Part shown: positions 1 through 6,651 of the stretch, piece by piece | Position numbering within the stretch: the stretch's first letter is position 1 | How the letters are laid out: every line of letters begins with the position of its first letter | Made by a program: the position numbers and the translations under genes | Source: Paraprevotella stercoravium | Lineage (GTDB): Bacteria; Bacteroidota; Bacteroidia; Bacteroidales; Bacteroidaceae | Reading direction: 5' to 3' | Length of the DNA: 33,891 nt | Assembly (NCBI GenBank): GCA_018883665.1 | Contig: JAHLFU010000148.1 | Coordinates: forward strand, 1 to 33,891 | Notes under the pieces: generated by a model | Seen by the model: the letters and a program-made list of their open reading frames with translations, nothing else | The model's database searches: none | Told to the model about the DNA's origin: nothing

Positions 1-207
1 GATACCTTATATTGCGTTTCCAAGGCATTAGATTATGATTTTGCACAATTGTATTCTATTAAAACAGGACAGATAAATTTTGATAATAAAAAAAAGCAGG
101 AAATAGAAATGAAAAGTGCAAAAATTGTACTTGAGTTTGAATTAAGTAAAGATGATTTGGAAAATCTTGATTTAAAAGGTAAAATTTCGAATTTGTTTGA
201 GAAATAA
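1..207 (+). CDS. C-terminal part of a small XRE-like HTH regulator (partial)
   Basis: An open frame enters from the left edge and ends with TAA at 205-207, leaving 68 residues. The stretch SKALDYDFAQLYS near its start resembles the end of the helix-turn-helix domain in small Bacteroidales regulators, where a similar 'ISKxLxYDFFxLYS' segment follows the recognition helix. This comparison is from memory. The remaining residues are Lys/Glu-rich and probably a helical tail. The N-terminal DNA-binding part lies outside the window, so the family assignment is tentative. The A+T-rich sequence matches the other edge of the window more than the housekeeping genes between. A strong hairpin at 295-330 could end its transcript. 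Confidence 0.45.
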   Translation, partial: DTLYCVSKALDYDFAQLYSIKTGQINFDNKKKQEIEMKSAKIVLEFELSKDDLENLDLKGKISNLFEK

Positions 208-294
208 TACTTTTGATGTAATTTGTCTTCTTGTTTGGATGTATAAGAAATTATCTGTTTAATAGAGATATAATTGCGAGGGGATTTATAAAAT

Positions 295-330
295 AAAAGC
301 GATGATGAAAACCGTTTCATCATCGCTTTT
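295..330. terminator. Bidirectional Rho-independent terminator
   Basis: A perfect 16-base inverted repeat (295-310 with 315-330) surrounds a 4-base ACCG loop. A-runs on the left arm and T-runs on the right give a U-tract on either strand. It lies 6 bases beyond the 3' end of the minus-strand tRNA-Cys pair and 88 bases after the plus-strand partial gene, so it can serve both. Confidence 0.85.
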
Positions 331-336
331 TTTATG

Positions 337-407
337 AGGTGCCCAGCAGATTCGAACTGCTGTGGACGGTTTTGCAGACCGCTACCTAGCCACTCGGTCA
401 GGGCACC
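337..407 (-). tRNA. tRNA-Cys (GCA), copy 2
   Basis: A 71-base cloverleaf on the minus strand. The acceptor stem is GGTGCCC/GGGCACC. The anticodon loop is CTGCAAA, giving anticodon GCA, and the T loop is TTCGAAT. Position 73 is U, the identity base expected for cysteine tRNAs. CCA is not encoded. The sequence is identical to the copy at 430-500, and the 22-base spacing implies one transcript. Confidence 0.95.
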
Positions 408-429
408 AAAATTTATGTGCTGTTTTTAG

Positions 430-500
430 AGGTGCCCAGCAGATTCGAACTGCTGTGGACGGTTTTGCAGACCGCTACCTAGCCACTCGGTCAGGGCACC
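430..500 (-). tRNA. tRNA-Cys (GCA), copy 1
   Basis: A 71-base cloverleaf on the minus strand, base for base the same as the copy at 337-407. It has the GCA anticodon in loop CTGCAAA, U73 and no encoded CCA. This copy is promoter-proximal: a TAccTTTG box (517-524, minus strand) sits about 17 bases upstream of the mature 5' end. Confidence 0.95.
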
Positions 501-516
501 ATTTTATTTTCGCATG

Positions 517-548
517 CAAAGGTACTACTTTTTTTGAAATAAACTAAT
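517..548 (-). promoter_or_regulatory. Promoter of the tRNA-Cys pair
   Basis: On the minus strand a TAccTTTG box (524 to 517) matches the Bacteroidota -7 consensus TAnnTTTG. A T-rich segment about 19 bases upstream (TTAG) is a weak -33 candidate. The predicted start near 510 is about 10 bases before the first tRNA. The box lies just beyond the stop codon of the preceding minus-strand gene. Confidence 0.6.
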
Positions 549-750
549 TTTTGGGCACATTTTCTTTGCTCATAGTGCACTTTCTGTTGCTTTTCCCTTT
601 TATTTTGTGCATTTCGTCCTTCAGTTTACATGGAGTGCTGCATGTATGACATGGGTGAGCATCTGTCGTTGTGATCATTTTATATATGCGACGCATCACC
701 CAAATAGCTGCTGAAAGCAGAATGATGGCGACAATGATTTCCTGTATCAT
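544..750 (-). CDS. FeoB-associated-type Cys-rich small membrane protein
   Basis: A 68-residue protein with one N-terminal membrane helix (about residues 2-20, IQEIIVAIILLSAAIWV) and a basic RRIYK segment. A Cys-rich stretch follows, with Cys at HPCHTC, TPC and KCTM, and a Lys-rich tail. This matches the layout of the small FeoB-associated proteins of Bacteroidota, whose cysteines are thought to act near the FeoB ferrous-iron transporter. No feoA or feoB lies in the window, so the iron link is by family resemblance only. The ATG at 750 is preferred to an in-frame TTG at 780, because it places the membrane helix right at the N terminus. No clear Shine-Dalgarno site is seen. Confidence 0.6.
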   Translation of the reverse strand: MIQEIIVAIILLSAAIWVMRRIYKMITTTDAHPCHTCSTPCKLKDEMHKIKGKSNRKCTMSKENVPKN

Positions 751-889
751 AATTCTATATAATATATATAACCCAGACAAGGGAGTATTGAATAAATTAC
801 TCTTTCAAAAATAATGGAATCTTTTTATTCTCCCAAAATAAAAATTCTAAAAGGAATTTCTGGAAAAAGAATTTTGTGGAAATATTCCT

Positions 890-916
890 GTGTTTCGCGA
901 GATGAACGTATCTTTG
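890..916 (+). promoter_or_regulatory. Promoter of tilS
   Basis: TAtcTTTG at 909-916 matches the Bacteroidota -7 box, with a TGTTT element near 891 as a weak -33 box. The predicted start near 923 would give a 5' UTR of about 17 bases before the ATG at 940. Confidence 0.55.
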
Positions 917-939
917 TTCTGTATATAAAATAGGATATT

Positions 940-2262
940 ATGAATTTCATAGAAAAGATAAAGTCATGCATTACACGGCAGGAACTGTTGGATCGTGAAA
1001 AAACGGTCTTGGTAGCTTTGAGCGGAGGTGCCGACTCTATGGCTTTGGCCTGTGTGCTGCTGGATTTGGGATATAAGATAGAAGTTGCACACTGTAACTT
1101 CTGTTTGCGTGGTGAGGAATCTGATCGTGATGAGGCTTTTGTAACCGATTTCTGTCACCAAAAGAAAATCCTTTTGCATTTGCGCCGTTTTTCCACGCAT
1201 GCGTTTGCGCATGAACATCATGTCAGTATTGAGATGGCGGCACGGACACTGCGTTATGATTTCTTTGAGGAATTATTACGGGAGCGGAACTTGGATTGTG
1301 TGGCTGTGGCACATCATCGGGAAGACAATACGGAAACCGTACTGCTGAACCTGTTGCGCGGCACGGGAATTCGTGGTTTGTGTGGCATACAATATAAGAA
1401 TGGAAATGTGGTTCGTCCGTTGCTGGATGTCAGCCGGCAGGAGATTGAAGATTATCTGGCCGAATGTCATCAGGATTATGTGACGGATACGACAAATTTA
1501 CAGGATGAAGTGCAACGCAATAAAATCAGACTGAACGTAATGCCCCGGATGAGAGAAATCTATCCGAATGCGGATGAAAGCATTCATCAGGGAGCGCGCC
1601 GATTGAGTGATGCCTGTCGCATTTATGAGTTCGGTGTGGAGATGCTGGTCCGTAAGGTGGTGCGTGGAAACCAGATCCTATTGGAGGAACTGAAGCAAAC
1701 TCCTGCTCCGGAAACCGTTTTATATGAGGTTTTGAGTAAAATGCAGTTTAATCCGGCTCAGATATCTGATATCTATAAACAACTGGGAGGGGATCCGGGC
1801 AGGGTTTACGAAAGTGCGACACATCGTGTCTTGCGCGACCGTGACGCATTGGTCTTTGAGGAAAAAAAGATGCAGGAAGACAGATTTGAAAAGGTTCTTC
1901 CTTTGGAGGGACTCGTATCTGTTACGGACGACATCCGATTTCTGATTTCACGTTCCACATATCATTCCGGTGATCCTTTGCCACGCGAAAAAAATATGCT
2001 TTGTCTGGATCTGGAAAAAGTGGAGTTCCCTTTGGTTGTACGTACTCCGAAGCCTGGTGACCGGTTTATGCCTTTTGGAATGAAGGGAATGAAGCTGGTA
2101 AGTGACTTTCTGACGGATCTGAAAAAGAATTTGTTTGAGAAAGAAAGACAGTTGCTGGTATGTAGTGGCGATAAAATAGCCTGGGTGGTAGGAGAGCGAC
2201 CGGATGAGCGCTTTCGGGTTACGGATATGACCCGCCATATATTGTGTATCCGGAAAATCTGA
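940..2262 (+). CDS. tilS: tRNA(Ile)-lysidine synthase TilS
   Basis: A 440-residue cytoplasmic enzyme that ligates lysine, with ATP, onto C34 of the CAU-anticodon tRNA-Ile, changing its decoding from AUG to AUA. The PP-loop motif SGGADS is at residues 28-33. It is followed by typical TilS segments, including VAHCNFCLRGEESDRDE and a HHREDNTETVLLNLLRGTG stretch, both characteristic of the N-type PP-loop ATPase domain. The C-terminal region has a KPGDRFMPFGMKGMK segment typical of the TilS C-terminal domain. The length agrees with two-domain TilS proteins. It stands alone with its own promoter, and its 3' end faces a convergent lipoprotein gene across an 18-base inverted repeat. TilS is essential in most bacteria. 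Confidence 0.95.
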   Translation: MNFIEKIKSCITRQELLDREKTVLVALSGGADSMALACVLLDLGYKIEVAHCNFCLRGEESDRDEAFVTDFCHQKKILLHLRRFSTHAFAHEHHVSIEMAARTLRYDFFEELLRERNLDCVAVAHHREDNTETVLLNLLRGTGIRGLCGIQYKNGNVVRPLLDVSRQEIEDYLAECHQDYVTDTTNLQDEVQRNKIRLNVMPRMREIYPNADESIHQGARRLSDACRIYEFGVEMLVRKVVRGNQILLEELKQTPAPETVLYEVLSKMQFNPAQISDIYKQLGGDPGRVYESATHRVLRDRDALVFEEKKMQEDRFEKVLPLEGLVSVTDDIRFLISRSTYHSGDPLPREKNMLCLDLEKVEFPLVVRTPKPGDRFMPFGMKGMKLVSDFLTDLKKNLFEKERQLLVCSGDKIAWVVGERPDERFRVTDMTRHILCIRKI

Positions 2263-2280
2263 GAAGCGGAAAAACATTTT

Positions 2281-2334
2281 CAAATCCGACGCGTTTTCGA
2301 GAATGGATTTAAAACGGAAAACGCGTCGGATTTG
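2281..2334. terminator. Inverted repeat between convergent genes, probable terminator
   Basis: A perfect 18-base inverted repeat (2281-2298 with 2317-2334) has an 18-base loop. There is no T-tract after it on the plus strand. On the minus strand the sequence beyond the stem is AAAATGTTTTTCC, a weak U-tract. It lies between the tilS stop and the stop of the minus-strand lipoprotein gene and probably ends both transcripts. Confidence 0.6.
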
Positions 2335-2343
2335 GAATAAGGT

Positions 2344-2772
2344 TTATCGTGAGGCAGCCGGTGCTGTTTCATAGTCTGCCGGAGCAAACTGGATGGACAA
2401 TGAAGTCTTGCCGGTTGCTTTTGACTTGTATATGTATTTGAAGTTGATACGTTCTTTTTTGTATTTACGCAGCTGCACGGAGTTGATAATATCGTTTTTC
2501 AGTTGTTTTGTAAACCCTTCTACAACTTCTGGAGTCAGTGTGTTGGTGCTATCCAGGATTCCCTCTAAAGTGTAGTAATATTGTAATGTGCGCTGGTCTA
2601 TATCATATGCCATACTGTCAAGAACCGTACACGGGTCAATTCGAAGCGGGCAGTGCTGTTCGGTATATTCTATCGATTCGCGTGCGCAACGTTTGTCAAA
2701 ACTCTCGAACTGGCAGCTTCCCAATATGGCGGCTGTTGCAAATACTGGGATTAATAACTTTCTTTTCTTCAT
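2344..2772 (-). CDS. Hypothetical lipoprotein
   Basis: A 142-residue protein with a lipoprotein signal peptide: MKKRK, a hydrophobic core and a lipobox LGSC ending at Cys20. It is therefore predicted to be lipidated and membrane-anchored, as many Bacteroidota envelope proteins are. The mature part is small, mixed-charge and holds two further Cys (CARE and DPCTV) that could pair. I do not recognise a family. It is monocistronic, divergent from the C-GCAxxG-C-C gene at 2852 and convergent with tilS. The ATG at 2772 fits because the signal peptide starts directly at it. Confidence 0.75.
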   Translation of the reverse strand: MKKRKLLIPVFATAAILGSCQFESFDKRCARESIEYTEQHCPLRIDPCTVLDSMAYDIDQRTLQYYYTLEGILDSTNTLTPEVVEGFTKQLKNDIINSVQLRKYKKERINFKYIYKSKATGKTSLSIQFAPADYETAPAASR

Positions 2773-2799
2773 TTTTTATAATAATATCATCAGAACTAT

Positions 2800-2831
2800 T
2801 CTGCGAAGTTAACTTTTTTATTGTACATTTG
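2800..2831 (+). promoter_or_regulatory. Promoter of the C-GCAxxG-C-C gene
   Basis: TAcaTTTG at 2824-2831 matches the -7 consensus. A TCTG at 2800-2803, 20 bases upstream, is a one-mismatch -33 box. The predicted start near 2838 gives a 5' UTR of about 14 bases. Confidence 0.55.
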
Positions 2832-2851
2832 CAACGCAAAAAAGTATATAT

Positions 2852-3331
2852 ATGTTAATTGATAAAGAAGAAAGAATAGCCAAAGCTGTCGCCTTGTTTA
2901 AAGAAGGCTACAACTGCGCACAATCTGTTGTTGGAGCTTTTGCGGATTTATATGGTTTCTCTCAGGAGCAGGCTTTTAAAATGGCAGCCTCATTTGGTGG
3001 CGGTATCGGACGTATGCGCCAGACTTGTGGAGCGGCCTGTGGAATGTTCTTGGTTGCCGGATTGGATTGTGGGGCGGTAGATGGAAGTGACCGTGAGGGG
3101 AAATCACATAACTATGCTGTAGTTCAGGAGCTGGCCCGAAAATTTGAACAGGAAAGCGGTTCTTTGATTTGTGCTGAATTGTTAGGCCTGAAACCTAAAA
3201 CTCCCATTGTGTCTCAAGCAGAAGAACGCACGGGAGCGTATTATGCGAAACGTCCCTGCGTGAAAATGGTAGAAACTGCTGCACGGATTTTTGCCGAGTA
3301 CCTGATAAATAAGGACAATAGTAACGTCTGA
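2852..3331 (+). CDS. C-GCAxxG-C-C family protein
   Basis: A 159-residue soluble protein with the family's spaced cysteines. Cys22 is in the YNCAQSV segment. Cys59 starts the CGAACG core (59-64), inside a Gly-rich GGGIGRMRQT context. Cys73 is in LDCG, Cys107 in LICAELLG and Cys136 in RPCVKMV. The family is widespread in anaerobes and is assumed to be redox-active or metal-binding. Its biochemical role is not established, so none is claimed. The gene has its own promoter (TAcaTTTG at 2824-2831) and no partner on the same transcript. Confidence 0.85.
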   Translation: MLIDKEERIAKAVALFKEGYNCAQSVVGAFADLYGFSQEQAFKMAASFGGGIGRMRQTCGAACGMFLVAGLDCGAVDGSDREGKSHNYAVVQELARKFEQESGSLICAELLGLKPKTPIVSQAEERTGAYYAKRPCVKMVETAARIFAEYLINKDNSNV

Positions 3332-3419
3332 AAATGTAATATTATTGAATTATCTTTTGATTTTTTTGAAAAAACTAGAGATTTAATCAAAAAAATTCCG
3401 TTTTTACCATAAAAAGTAT

Positions 3420-3427
3420 TACATTTG
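3420..3427 (+). promoter_or_regulatory. -7 box for the winged-helix gene
   Basis: TAcaTTTG matches the Bacteroidota -7 consensus, but the -33 region (TTCC near 3396) is weak. A start near 3434 would leave an A-rich 5' UTR of about 58 bases before the ATG at 3492. Confidence 0.5.
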
Positions 3428-3491
3428 CAACGTCCTAAAGAAAAGGAATTAATCTTAAAAAGCAAATAGTTTAATATTAAAGAAAATAATT

Positions 3492-3695
3492 ATGCAAGAA
3501 AAAGCTGGAGTAATTGCAGGTGCAATTTGGAATGTATTGGATCAGGTAGAATCCATGAGTGCAAAAGACCTGAAGAAAGCAGTAAAGTTGAAGACAGAAA
3601 AGGATTTGTATCTGGGTCTCGGCTGGTTGCTGAGAGAGGATAAGCTGAATGTTGAGGGAGACGAGAAAGATCCTGTTTTTTCACTGAAAAAGTAA
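3492..3695 (+). CDS. Small winged-helix DNA-binding-like protein (DUF2582-type)
   Basis: A 67-residue protein that is essentially one winged-helix domain. Its AGVIAGAIWNVLD helix, LKKAVKLKTEKDLYLGLGWL helices and DEKDPVFSLK wing strand resemble the DUF2582 (winged helix) family of Bacteroidota. Structures of that family show a wHTH fold but no proven target. It may bind DNA or protein. It has its own promoter, a long A-rich 5' UTR and a strong terminator at 3717-3757, so it is an independently expressed single gene upstream of lepA. Confidence 0.8.
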   Translation: MQEKAGVIAGAIWNVLDQVESMSAKDLKKAVKLKTEKDLYLGLGWLLREDKLNVEGDEKDPVFSLKK

Positions 3696-3716
3696 AATCT
3701 GTTTCGTAATATCACA

Positions 3717-3757
3717 AATATGTCCATGACAGTTTCGTTCATGGACATATTTTTTTT
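3717..3757 (+). terminator. Rho-independent terminator of the winged-helix gene
   Basis: A perfect 13-base stem (3717-3729 with 3739-3751) with a 9-base loop is followed by a run of seven T. The right end of the T-run supplies the T of the lepA -7 box, so terminator and next promoter overlap. Confidence 0.9.
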
Positions 3758-3764
3758 ATCTTTG
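3733..3764 (+). promoter_or_regulatory. Promoter of lepA, overlapping the upstream terminator
   Basis: TAtcTTTG at 3757-3764 is a full -7 match. TTTC at 3733-3736, 20 bases upstream in the terminator loop, is a one-mismatch -33 box. The predicted start near 3771 gives an 18-base 5' UTR. Confidence 0.65.
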
Positions 3765-3788
3765 CATAAAAACAAAGAATTATAAAAA

Positions 3789-5570
3789 ATGAAACATATC
3801 AGAAATTTCTGTATTATTGCACACATTGATCACGGCAAATCCACTCTGGCAGACCGCTTGCTGGAATATACCAATACTGTCAAAGTAACTGAAGGGCAGA
3901 TGCTGGATGATATGGATCTGGAACGTGAACGTGGAATCACGATCAAGAGTCATGCCATCCAAATGGAGTATGAATATCAGGGGGAACAATATACCTTGAA
4001 CCTGATTGACACTCCGGGACACGTGGACTTTTCTTATGAAGTGTCCCGCTCTATTGCGGCTTGCGAAGGAGCCTTGTTGATTGTGGATGCCACTCAGGGT
4101 GTTCAGGCACAGACGATTTCAAATCTGTATATGGCCATAGATCATGATCTGGAGATTATTCCGGTTATCAATAAATGTGATATGGTGAACGCCATGCCGG
4201 AGGAAGTGGAAGATGAAATTATTGATCTTCTGGGATGTGACCGAGAGGATATTATCCGTGCTTCAGGAAAAACCGGTATGGGAGTAGATGAGATCCTCAA
4301 GGCTGTTGTTGAACGTATTCCGGCTCCAAAGGGAGATGAGGATGCCCCGCTGCAGGCTTTGATTTTCGATTCTGTATTTAACTCTTTCCGTGGAATCATC
4401 GCTTATTTCAAGATTGTAAATGGAAGTATCAAGTCGGGAGACAAAGTGGTGTTCATCAATACGGGGAAGGAATATTCGGCTGATGAGATTGGTGTGCTGA
4501 AAATGGATATGGTTCCCAAAAAAGAGCTGCATTGCGGAGATGTGGGATATATTGTATCGGGCATCAAAACGGCAACTGAGGTGAAAGTCGGTGATACCAT
4601 TACTCATGTGGCCCGTCCGTGTGACCAGGCCATTGCCGGATTTGAGGAAGTGAAGCCTATGGTCTTTGCCGGTGTTTATCCCATAGAAACTGAGGATTTC
4701 GAGAATCTTCGTGCATCGTTGGAGAAGCTTCAGCTTAACGATGCGTCACTGACTTTCCAGCCGGAGTCTTCTGTGGCTTTGGGCTTTGGGTTCCGGTGTG
4801 GCTTTTTGGGCTTGTTGCATATGGAAATCATTCAGGAACGTCTGGACCGTGAATTCAATATGGATGTGATTACTACGGTGCCGAATGTTTCTTATATGGT
4901 ATATGACAAGCAAGGTGAAGTAAAGGAGGTGCACAACCCGGCCGGAATGCCTGATGTGACTTTGATAGATCATATTGAAGAACCTTATATCAAGGCAACG
5001 ATTATCACGACAACCAATTTTATAGGTCCGATCATGTCTTTATGCCTTGGCAAACGCGGTGAATTGCTGAAACAGGAATATATCAGCGGAAACCGTGTAG
5101 AGTTGCATTATAACATGCCGTTAGGCGAGATAGTGATTGATTTTTATGATAAACTGAAAAGTATCTCCAAAGGATATGCCTCTTTTGATTATCATCAGGA
5201 TGGTTTCCGTCCGTCAAAACTGGTGAAACTGGATATCTTGCTTAATGGAGAACCTGTTGATGCGTTGTCTACCTTGACTCATTTTGACAATGCTACGGAT
5301 TTCGGTCGCAGAATGTGTGAGAAACTGAAAGACTTGCTGCCCAGACAGCAGTTTGATATTGCCATTCAGGCGGCCATCGGGGCTAAGATCATTGCCCGTG
5401 AGACTGTAAAACAAGTAAGAAAGGATGTGACGGCCAAATGTTATGGCGGTGACATCAGCAGAAAAAGAAAATTGCTCGAAAAACAAAAGAAGGGTAAGAA
5501 GCGAATGAAGCAGATTGGAAATGTTCAGGTGCCTCAGAAAGCTTTCTTGGCTGTTCTTAAATTAGATTAA
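3789..5570 (+). CDS. lepA: Elongation factor 4 (LepA), ribosome-associated GTPase
   Basis: A 593-residue translational GTPase that binds ribosomes and is linked to initiation or elongation under stress. G1 is AHIDHGKST (11-19), the switch I region ends in RGITIKS, G3 is DTPGH (74-78) and G4 is NKCD (128-131). EF-G-like domains follow, then the LepA-specific C-terminal region with YHQDGFRPSKLVKLDILLNG and the basic KRKLLEKQKKGKKRMKQIG tail. The length is normal for the family. The next gene, a Crp/Fnr regulator, starts 4 bases after the stop, so the two are probably co-transcribed and perhaps translationally coupled. Confidence 0.97.
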   Translation: MKHIRNFCIIAHIDHGKSTLADRLLEYTNTVKVTEGQMLDDMDLERERGITIKSHAIQMEYEYQGEQYTLNLIDTPGHVDFSYEVSRSIAACEGALLIVDATQGVQAQTISNLYMAIDHDLEIIPVINKCDMVNAMPEEVEDEIIDLLGCDREDIIRASGKTGMGVDEILKAVVERIPAPKGDEDAPLQALIFDSVFNSFRGIIAYFKIVNGSIKSGDKVVFINTGKEYSADEIGVLKMDMVPKKELHCGDVGYIVSGIKTATEVKVGDTITHVARPCDQAIAGFEEVKPMVFAGVYPIETEDFENLRASLEKLQLNDASLTFQPESSVALGFGFRCGFLGLLHMEIIQERLDREFNMDVITTVPNVSYMVYDKQGEVKEVHNPAGMPDVTLIDHIEEPYIKATIITTTNFIGPIMSLCLGKRGELLKQEYISGNRVELHYNMPLGEIVIDFYDKLKSISKGYASFDYHQDGFRPSKLVKLDILLNGEPVDALSTLTHFDNATDFGRRMCEKLKDLLPRQQFDIAIQAAIGAKIIARETVKQVRKDVTAKCYGGDISRKRKLLEKQKKGKKRMKQIGNVQVPQKAFLAVLKLD

Positions 5571-5574
5571 TCTT

Positions 5575-6162
5575 ATGGATACCAGGGATGTTGCTCGTGA
5601 AATAGCGCGAATTTATTGCAGACTTACGCCTGCCGGTATTAATGCGTTGGCTGAAATGCTTGTACCGTTTAAATATGCAAAAGGGGATGTAATCATGCCG
5701 GAAGGGCATGTTTGCGAGTATATGTATTTTGTCAGCAAAGGTATGGTGCGTCAGTATTATTATAAGAATAATAGAGATGTCACCGAGCATTTCTCTTACG
5801 AAGGAAGGATTGTAATCTGCATAGAGAGCTTTCTGAAGCAAGAGCCCTCCAGACTGATAGTTGAAGCATTGGAGAATAGTGTGCTTTACGGTATACCCTA
5901 CGATAAACTGCAACGTATGTCTGAAGAGAACCGTGAAATCGAGTTGTTGTTCCGCAAGATTCTGGAACATGCTCTGATCAGTTCGCAGGTGTATGCCGAC
6001 AGCCAGCGTTTTGAGAATGCAACGGAACGATATCAGCGTTTATTGGACAATAAACCGGAGATTCTGCTCCGGGCTCCGATGGTGCATGTCGCGTCGTATT
6101 TGCAGATGACACCAGAGACTTTGAGTCGTGTCCGTGCGGCGCATCTTGACGGAGAGAAGTAA
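5575..6162 (+). CDS. Crp/Fnr family transcriptional regulator
   Basis: A 195-residue regulator. A cyclic-nucleotide-binding-type beta-roll covers about residues 20-115 (KGDVIMPEGHVCEYMYFVSKG). A long dimer helix lies at about 118-145. The C-terminal helix-turn-helix is at about 169-188 (VHVASYLQMTPETLSRVRA). No FNR-type cysteine cluster or clear phosphate-binding cassette for cAMP is visible, so the effector is unknown, as for many Bacteroidota members. It starts 4 bases after lepA and ends in a strong terminator whose left arm overlaps the stop codon. The downstream folK-like gene is on the opposite strand. Confidence 0.88.
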   Translation: MDTRDVAREIARIYCRLTPAGINALAEMLVPFKYAKGDVIMPEGHVCEYMYFVSKGMVRQYYYKNNRDVTEHFSYEGRIVICIESFLKQEPSRLIVEALENSVLYGIPYDKLQRMSEENREIELLFRKILEHALISSQVYADSQRFENATERYQRLLDNKPEILLRAPMVHVASYLQMTPETLSRVRAAHLDGEK

Positions 6163-6201
6163 CGAATGAGGGCGGAAATCATCCGCCCTCATTCGTTTTT
6201 T
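6162..6201 (+). terminator. Rho-independent terminator of the lepA operon
   Basis: A perfect 15-base G+C-rich stem (6162-6176 with 6182-6196), 5-base loop and a T-run to 6200. The stem begins at the last base of the regulator's TAA. The end reaches the stop codon of the convergent folK-like gene (6200-6202). Confidence 0.92.
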
Positions 6202-6589
6202 ATAAAAGATGCCGTAAATCGGACATGGCTTGCTGATAATAGGAGCGGTTTAACTCTTCTGCTTTCAGGGTCTGATCGTTTATCTGCAGAATGTCCAGAT
6301 CAAGTCTGACAATCTCCTGTTTCTTGTCTTCCGGGGTCCGTCCGGCTTCTTTTTCCAGTTTCTTCAGAGCATGGCAAATCCCCGGAATATCAGTTTGTGT
6401 ACGTACCAATGCCAGTTGATTCAGGAATGGCTGCAGATTGGTTTGAAAGCCTACCGGTTCCGTCTGCAGTAATCTGCTGAACACAATATCTGGGAAAATA
6501 GTCTGCAGATTTCTGCGGGCAAACTCCAAATGATTCTTTGAATCGTAGTTTGACCCCATTCCAATAATAACGGTATTTGTTCTTTCCAT
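6200..6589 (-). CDS. folK: FolK-like 6-hydroxymethyl-7,8-dihydropterin pyrophosphokinase (short form)
   Basis: A 129-residue protein with the HPPK layout. GMGSN is at residues 10-14, TEPVGFQTNLQPFLNQ at about 43-58 and a short EKEAGR segment follows. The signature RLDLDIL at 95-101 holds the paired aspartates that bind magnesium in HPPK. The usual enzyme transfers pyrophosphate from ATP to the pterin in folate synthesis. This copy is shorter than the roughly 160-residue E. coli enzyme. It lacks the usual GPR before the signature and a recognisable C-terminal pterin or ATP segment, so activity is uncertain; a second, complete folK elsewhere would be expected. It follows the sensor kinase gene on the same strand, with a 15-base hairpin ending 11 bases before its ATG. 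Confidence 0.75.
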   Translation of the reverse strand: MERTNTVIIGMGSNYDSKNHLEFARRNLQTIFPDIVFSRLLQTEPVGFQTNLQPFLNQLALVRTQTDIPGICHALKKLEKEAGRTPEDKKQEIVRLDLDILQINDQTLKAEELNRSYYQQAMSDLRHLL

Positions 6590-6600
6590 ATCTTATAATT

Positions 6601-6645
6601 TGCGACCAGATAAGGCTGTCTATTCCTTATCTGGTCGCATCTTTT
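6601..6645. terminator. Hairpin between the sensor kinase gene and folK
   Basis: A perfect 15-base inverted repeat (6601-6615 with 6625-6639) has a 9-base loop. The T-rich stretch (TCTTTTT) is on the plus strand, although both flanking genes read on the minus strand, where the stem is followed by AAATTATAAG. It may be a terminator for the kinase transcript, or a leader hairpin in front of folK. Confidence 0.6.
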
Positions 6646-6651
6646 TATGAA

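Larger units (their letters stand above)
337..500 (-). repeat. Tandem duplication of a tRNA-Cys unit
   Basis: Two identical 71-base units are separated by a 22-base A+T-rich spacer (408-429). The identity stops at the tRNA ends. This suggests either selection plus gene conversion on the tRNAs or a duplication whose spacer has since decayed. Confidence 0.9.

Noticed and set aside
362..547. A 61-codon frame with a repeated peptide (GFADRYLATRSGH)
   Set aside because: The repeat is the antisense of the two identical tRNA-Cys genes; it is not a repeat protein.
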